NCBI RefSeq assembly: GCF_016907055.1
Contig: NZ_JAFBBG010000001.1
Coordinates: 186,001-250,000 of the forward strand
Source: Paracholeplasma morum
GTDB lineage: Bacteria > Bacillota_I > Bacilli_A > Acholeplasmatales > UBA5453
Length of the DNA: 64,000 nt
Direction: 5' to 3'
Shown here: positions 60,954-64,000 of the stretch, in pieces
Numbering within the stretch: the stretch's first letter is position 1
Layout of the letters: every line of letters starts with the position of its first letter
Notes under the pieces: model-generated
What the model was told of the DNA's origin: nothing
The model's input: the letters and a program-made list of their open reading frames with translations, nothing else
The model's database searches: none
Made by a program: the position numbers and the translations under genes

Positions 60954-61496
60954 CTATTTCTTAGCAGTCTTACCTTCCTTGCGACGAACATTTTCATCTT
61001 TGTAACGAATACCTTTACCTTTGTATGGTTCTGGTTTACGTACTTGACGGATGTTTGCTGCAAATTCACCAATGACTTGCTTATCGATACCTGTAATGAT
61101 AACATCGGTATTTTTTGGAAGTGATACTTCTACACCAGCTGGGATTTCCATATTAACTAAATGTGAATACCCTGCGTTGATAACAAGTGTTCTTCCTTCT
61201 AAAGATGCTCTATAACCTACACCACGGATTTCTAATTGCTTAGTGAATCCAGTAGAAACACCAGTAATCATGTTAGCTAAAACAGCTCTTGTTGTTCCGT
61301 GTAGCTTACGGTCATTGTTTACATCTGATTCTCTAGTAACTTTAATTTCTTGATCATGTTGTGCAATTGCTACACGATCAGAAAATTGGAAACTAAGTTC
61401 GCCTTTTGGGCCTTTTACTGTGACTAAGTTATCTGCCGTAACATTAACGGTAACACCGGCAGGAACGTGAATCACTTTATTACCTATACGTGACAT
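60954..61496 (-). CDS. rplF: 50S ribosomal protein uL6
   Basis: The 180-residue protein consists of the two L6 repeats; MSRIGNKVIHVPAGV at the start and RKPEPYKGKGIRYKDE near the end are diagnostic. It binds 23S rRNA near the factor site. Confidence 0.98.
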   Translation of the reverse strand: MSRIGNKVIHVPAGVTVNVTADNLVTVKGPKGELSFQFSDRVAIAQHDQEIKVTRESDVNNDRKLHGTTRAVLANMITGVSTGFTKQLEIRGVGYRASLEGRTLVINAGYSHLVNMEIPAGVEVSLPKNTDVIITGIDKQVIGEFAANIRQVRKPEPYKGKGIRYKDENVRRKEGKTAKK

Positions 61497-61513
61497 GTCA
61501 TTTCCTCCTTATA

Positions 61514-61912
61514 TTACCAAATGTAGGCGAGTACTTCGCCACCGATTTGTTGTTTACGTGCATCTCTGTCTGTCATGATGCCTTTTGATGTCGAAATAAC
61601 TGCAATTCCTAAACCGTTTAATACGGAAGGTAATTGACTTGCTTGCGCATAAACACGTAAGCCTGGTTTCGATATCCTCTTTAAGCCTTTAATAACGCGT
61701 TCATTATTTGCGGCATATTTTAAAGTAACTACTGTGAAATTAGCAGCACCTTCTTGTTTTGTCGTGAAATCCACGATGAAACCTTCTTGCTTAAGAACAT
61801 TTAGAATGTCCGTTTTAAGTCTAGATGTAGGGATTTCTACTTTCTCATGACGCATTGTGTTCGCGTTGCGGATACGAGTTAGTAAATCCGCAATTGGATC
61901 AGTCATAACCAT
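61514..61912 (-). CDS. rpsH: 30S ribosomal protein uS8
   Basis: The 132-residue protein has [19 protein letters not shown] at the start and [20 protein letters not shown] at the end. In E. coli S8 represses the spc operon; no site was identified here. Confidence 0.98.
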   Translation of the reverse strand: MVMTDPIADLLTRIRNANTMRHEKVEIPTSRLKTDILNVLKQEGFIVDFTTKQEGAANFTVVTLKYAANNERVIKGLKRISKPGLRVYAQASQLPSVLNGLGIAVISTSKGIMTDRDARKQQIGGEVLAYIW

Positions 61913-61927
61913 ATTATTTCCTCCTTC

Positions 61928-62113
61928 TTACCAGCTGGCTTTTTTAACGCCAGGTAGTTCGCCTTTATAGGCTAATTCACGAAAACAAATACGGCAAACT
62001 CCAAATTTTTGGTATACTGCGTGCGGACGGCCACAAACTGTGCATCTTGTGTAAGCTCTTGTTGAGAACTTAGCTACACGTTGTTGCTTCGCAATCATAG
62101 ATTTTTTAGCCAT
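61928..62113 (-). CDS. rpsZ: 30S ribosomal protein uS14, zinc-binding form
   Basis: The 61-residue short S14 (type Z) has two CxxC pairs ([20 protein letters not shown]) that bind zinc. It lies between rplE and rpsH in the usual spc order. Confidence 0.97.
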   Translation of the reverse strand: MAKKSMIAKQQRVAKFSTRAYTRCTVCGRPHAVYQKFGVCRICFRELAYKGELPGVKKASW

Positions 62114-62124
62114 GTTTATTCTCC

Positions 62125-62664
62125 TTATTTTTTAAACGGTAAACCAAGTGAAGTTAATAATGCTCTACCTTCTTCATCTGATTTTGCCGTTGTTACGATG
62201 ACAATGTCCATGCCTCGTACTTTTTTCACTTTATCGAAATTAACTTCTGGGAAAATTAATTGTTCTTTAACACCTAGTGTATAGTTACCACGTCCGTCGA
62301 ATGCATCTTTTGAGATACCACGGAAGTCTCTAACACGAGGTAATGAGATTGAAATTAATTTGTCTAAGAAGTAATACATTCTTTCTCCACGTAATGTTAC
62401 TTTGCAACCAATTGGCATTCCTTCACGAAGTTTAAAGTTCGCAATAGAATTCTTAGCTTTTGTAACAACTGGTTTTTGACCAGTAATAACGGTTAGTTCT
62501 TCAACCGCGTCGTCAAGTACTTTTGGATTAGCAACTGCGTCGCCGATCCCCATATTGATTACGATCTTTTCGATCTTTGGTACTTGCATAACGGTAGTGT
62601 AGTTGAATGCTTTAATTAATTCGGGTTTGGTGAGGGTTTCGTATTTTTCTCTTAATCTACTCAT
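62125..62664 (-). CDS. rplE: 50S ribosomal protein uL5
   Basis: The 179-residue protein (standard length) binds 5S rRNA and the P-site tRNA region. The ATG at 62664 has AAGGAG before it; a TTG two codons earlier is rejected. Motifs include [20 protein letters not shown] and [14 protein letters not shown]. Confidence 0.98.
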   Translation of the reverse strand: MSRLREKYETLTKPELIKAFNYTTVMQVPKIEKIVINMGIGDAVANPKVLDDAVEELTVITGQKPVVTKAKNSIANFKLREGMPIGCKVTLRGERMYYFLDKLISISLPRVRDFRGISKDAFDGRGNYTLGVKEQLIFPEVNFDKVKKVRGMDIVIVTTAKSDEEGRALLTSLGLPFKK

Positions 62665-62678
62665 AGTCAAACTCCTTC

Positions 62679-63020
62679 TTATTTATCAAGGCTAGCGCCT
62701 GATTTTTTCGCATAACGGACTTTCTTACCGTCTACGACTTTGTAACCAACGCGAGTTGGAACATTTAATTTAGGGTCGAGAATCATAACATTGGATGCAT
62801 GAATTGGTGCTTCAACTTCCAAGATTTGACCTTTTTCGTTTTGTTGAGTTGGTCTTTGGTGTTTTTTTACCTTGTTTACGCCTTCAACTAATAGACGGTC
62901 TTCACCAGGAAATGCTTTTAATACTTTACCAGTTGTTTGAATCTTTTTGCCTTTTTTATCGACTTTATGTTTGTCTTTACCAGCGATTACTACAACTGTA
63001 TCTCCAGCTTTAATGTTCAT
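62679..63020 (-). CDS. rplX: 50S ribosomal protein uL24
   Basis: The 113-residue protein has the KOW motif ([15 protein letters not shown]) and [19 protein letters not shown]. The ATG at 63020 with AAGGAGGAC before it is preferred over the longer reading to 63050. It is an early 50S assembly protein. Confidence 0.97.
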   Translation of the reverse strand: MNIKAGDTVVVIAGKDKHKVDKKGKKIQTTGKVLKAFPGEDRLLVEGVNKVKKHQRPTQQNEKGQILEVEAPIHASNVMILDPKLNVPTRVGYKVVDGKKVRYAKKSGASLDK

Positions 63021-63030
63021 GATGTCCTCC

Positions 63031-63399
63031 TTATAATACTTCTGGAGCAAGGGATACGATCTTCATGAAGTTCTTATCTCTTAACTCTCTAGCCACTGGC
63101 CCGAAAATACGAGTTCCACGTGGGTTTAAGTCTTCCTTAATAATTACTGCTGCATTATCATCAAATTTGATGTATGAGCCATCTGGACGTCTTAAGCCAG
63201 AAACTGTTCTTACGACTACAGCTTTGACAACGTCACCCTTTTTAACGATACCGCCTGGTGTAGCCTTTTTAACAGTAACAACCACAACGTCTCCGATATT
63301 CGCATAACGACGGCGGGTACCACCTAATACTTTGATGACTAAGACTTCACGTGCGCCACTGTTATCAGCGACATTTAATCTTGTTTCTTGTTGAATCAT
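63031..63399 (-). CDS. rplN: 50S ribosomal protein uL14
   Basis: The 122-residue protein has [20 protein letters not shown] and [20 protein letters not shown], both diagnostic for L14, which sits at the subunit interface. AAGGAGGG precedes the ATG. Confidence 0.98.
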   Translation of the reverse strand: MIQQETRLNVADNSGAREVLVIKVLGGTRRRYANIGDVVVVTVKKATPGGIVKKGDVVKAVVVRTVSGLRRPDGSYIKFDDNAAVIIKEDLNPRGTRIFGPVARELRDKNFMKIVSLAPEVL

Positions 63400-63411
63400 G
63401 ATAGTCCCTCC

Positions 63412-63666
63412 TTATTTTGCTTCGGAAACAACTTCTACTAATCTAAAACGTTTAGTAGCTGAAAGTGGACGTGTTTCCATTATAGTTACTACGTCTCCAA
63501 CCTTTGCAACGTTGTTTTCGTCATGCGCATGATATTTTTTGGAAACTTTTACGCGTTTCCCATATAAACTGTGTTTTTTGTAAGTGTCAACAACCACTGT
63601 GATCGTTTTAGTCATTTTGGTAGATACCACAGTACCTGTGAACACTTTTCTATTGTTTCTTTCCAT
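63412..63666 (-). CDS. rpsQ: 30S ribosomal protein uS17
   Basis: The 84-residue OB-fold protein starts at the ATG at 63666 ([20 protein letters not shown]), with AAGGAGGAT before it; the longer reading to 63693 overlaps rpmC. Length is normal. Confidence 0.98.
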   Translation of the reverse strand: MERNNRKVFTGTVVSTKMTKTITVVVDTYKKHSLYGKRVKVSKKYHAHDENNVAKVGDVVTIMETRPLSATKRFRLVEVVSEAK

Positions 63667-63676
63667 AGTATCCTCC

Positions 63677-63865
63677 TTATTCGTTACGTTCACTAATGAT
63701 TGTCTTCATTTGTGCAATTAATTTACGTACTTGACTTATACGTGCAGTGTTTTCTAATTGACCAACAGCAAGTTGAAAACGTAGATTGAATAATTCAATT
63801 TTTAATTCGTCAATACGTTTGTTTAAGTCAGCAGTGCTGATTTTACGAATTTCGATAGCTTTCAT
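63677..63865 (-). CDS. rpmC: 50S ribosomal protein uL29
   Basis: The 62-residue two-helix protein ([39 protein letters not shown]) lies at the tunnel exit and docks trigger factor and SRP. Its ATG overlaps the rplP stop (TAATG). Confidence 0.97.
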   Translation of the reverse strand: MKAIEIRKISTADLNKRIDELKIELFNLRFQLAVGQLENTARISQVRKLIAQMKTIISERNE

Positions 63866-64000
63866 TATTGGTCACCCACCTTACGAATAATTTTTGATGA
63901 AACAGGAAGTTTGTGTGATGCAAGTCTTAATGCTTCTGCAGCAACCTCATCTGCAACTCCTGAAATTTCAAACATAATTTTCCCGGTTTTAACAACTGCA
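63865..64000 (-). CDS. rplP: 50S ribosomal protein uL16, C-terminal part (cut by window edge)
   Basis: The last 44 codons are present and read [20 protein letters not shown] followed by [16 protein letters not shown], the conserved C-terminus of L16. The rest lies beyond the right edge. Confidence 0.95.
   Translation of the reverse strand, partial: AVVKTGKIMFEISGVADEVAAEALRLASHKLPVSSKIIRKVGDQ

Noticed and set aside
1-64000. CRISPR arrays, insertion sequences, prophage, tRNA or rRNA genes
   Set aside because: No regularly spaced repeats, transposase, integrase or phage genes, cloverleaf-like stretches or rRNA motifs were noticed in any gap.

Overview
The window is a low-GC bacterial chromosome segment packed with core genes, almost all on the minus strand. 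The organism is probably an Acholeplasma-like member of the Mollicutes or a close relative. Gene order is Bacillus-like (rpsF-ssb-rpsR-gdpP-rplI-dnaB; cysS-mrnC-rlmB-sigma-rpmG-secE-nusG-rplK-rplA-rplJ-rplL-rpoB-rpoC-rpsL-rpsG-fusA-tuf; spc and alpha operons). TGA still acts as a stop codon (secE ends in TGA overlapping the nusG start), so this is not a Mycoplasma or Spiroplasma with TGA=Trp. The assignment is inferred from gene order and protein features, not from a database match.

Layout from left to right: 1-4 kb, dnaB (partial), a fused gdpP-rplI gene, rpsR, ssb, rpsF. 4.1-7.2 kb, a housekeeping operon tatD-htrA-membrane protein-cinA. 7.3-23.5 kb, the str and rpoBC clusters and the L11/L10 operons, with an L10 leader and two possible L1 operators. 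23.5-31.5 kb, a divergent hypothetical gene and a catE-like dioxygenase inserted between nusG and rplK, then nusG-secE-rpmG, an alternative sigma factor, rlmB, a P-type ATPase, mrnC and cysS. 31.6-36.6 kb, a predicted two-nuclease protein (DUF2779), a GLUG-repeat lipoprotein and gltX. 36.6-40.4 kb, rplM-rpsI, a YitT membrane protein and metG behind a T-box. 40.4-48.1 kb, a ten-gene operon ecfA1-ecfA2-ecfT-truA-tmk-holB-ricT-yabB-(TerB-like)-rsmI. 48.2-54.1 kb, trxA with an atypical thioredoxin reductase, an MhqR/MhqO-like pair, a PadR/HAAS pair and pepF. 54.1-64 kb, the alpha and spc ribosomal operons, cut within rplP at the right edge.

The genes serve transcription (rpoA, rpoB, rpoC, nusG, sigma), translation (about 30 ribosomal proteins, three factors, three tRNA synthetases), secretion (secY, secE), ECF vitamin/metal uptake, c-di-AMP turnover and quinone/thiol stress defence. 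Promoters are easy to see: most are TTGNNN-17-TATAAT-like, and many operons end in clear hairpin-plus-T-run terminators. No rRNA, tRNA, insertion sequence, prophage or CRISPR array was found.

The most unusual points are an N-terminal extension of RpoC that resembles two copies of the RpoA C-terminal domain, a roughly 265-residue repeat-rich insertion in RpoB, the GdpP-L9 fusion with its own internal ribosome binding site for L9, identical operator-in-promoter architecture at two distant dioxygenase genes, and a thioredoxin reductase without the NADPH motif.
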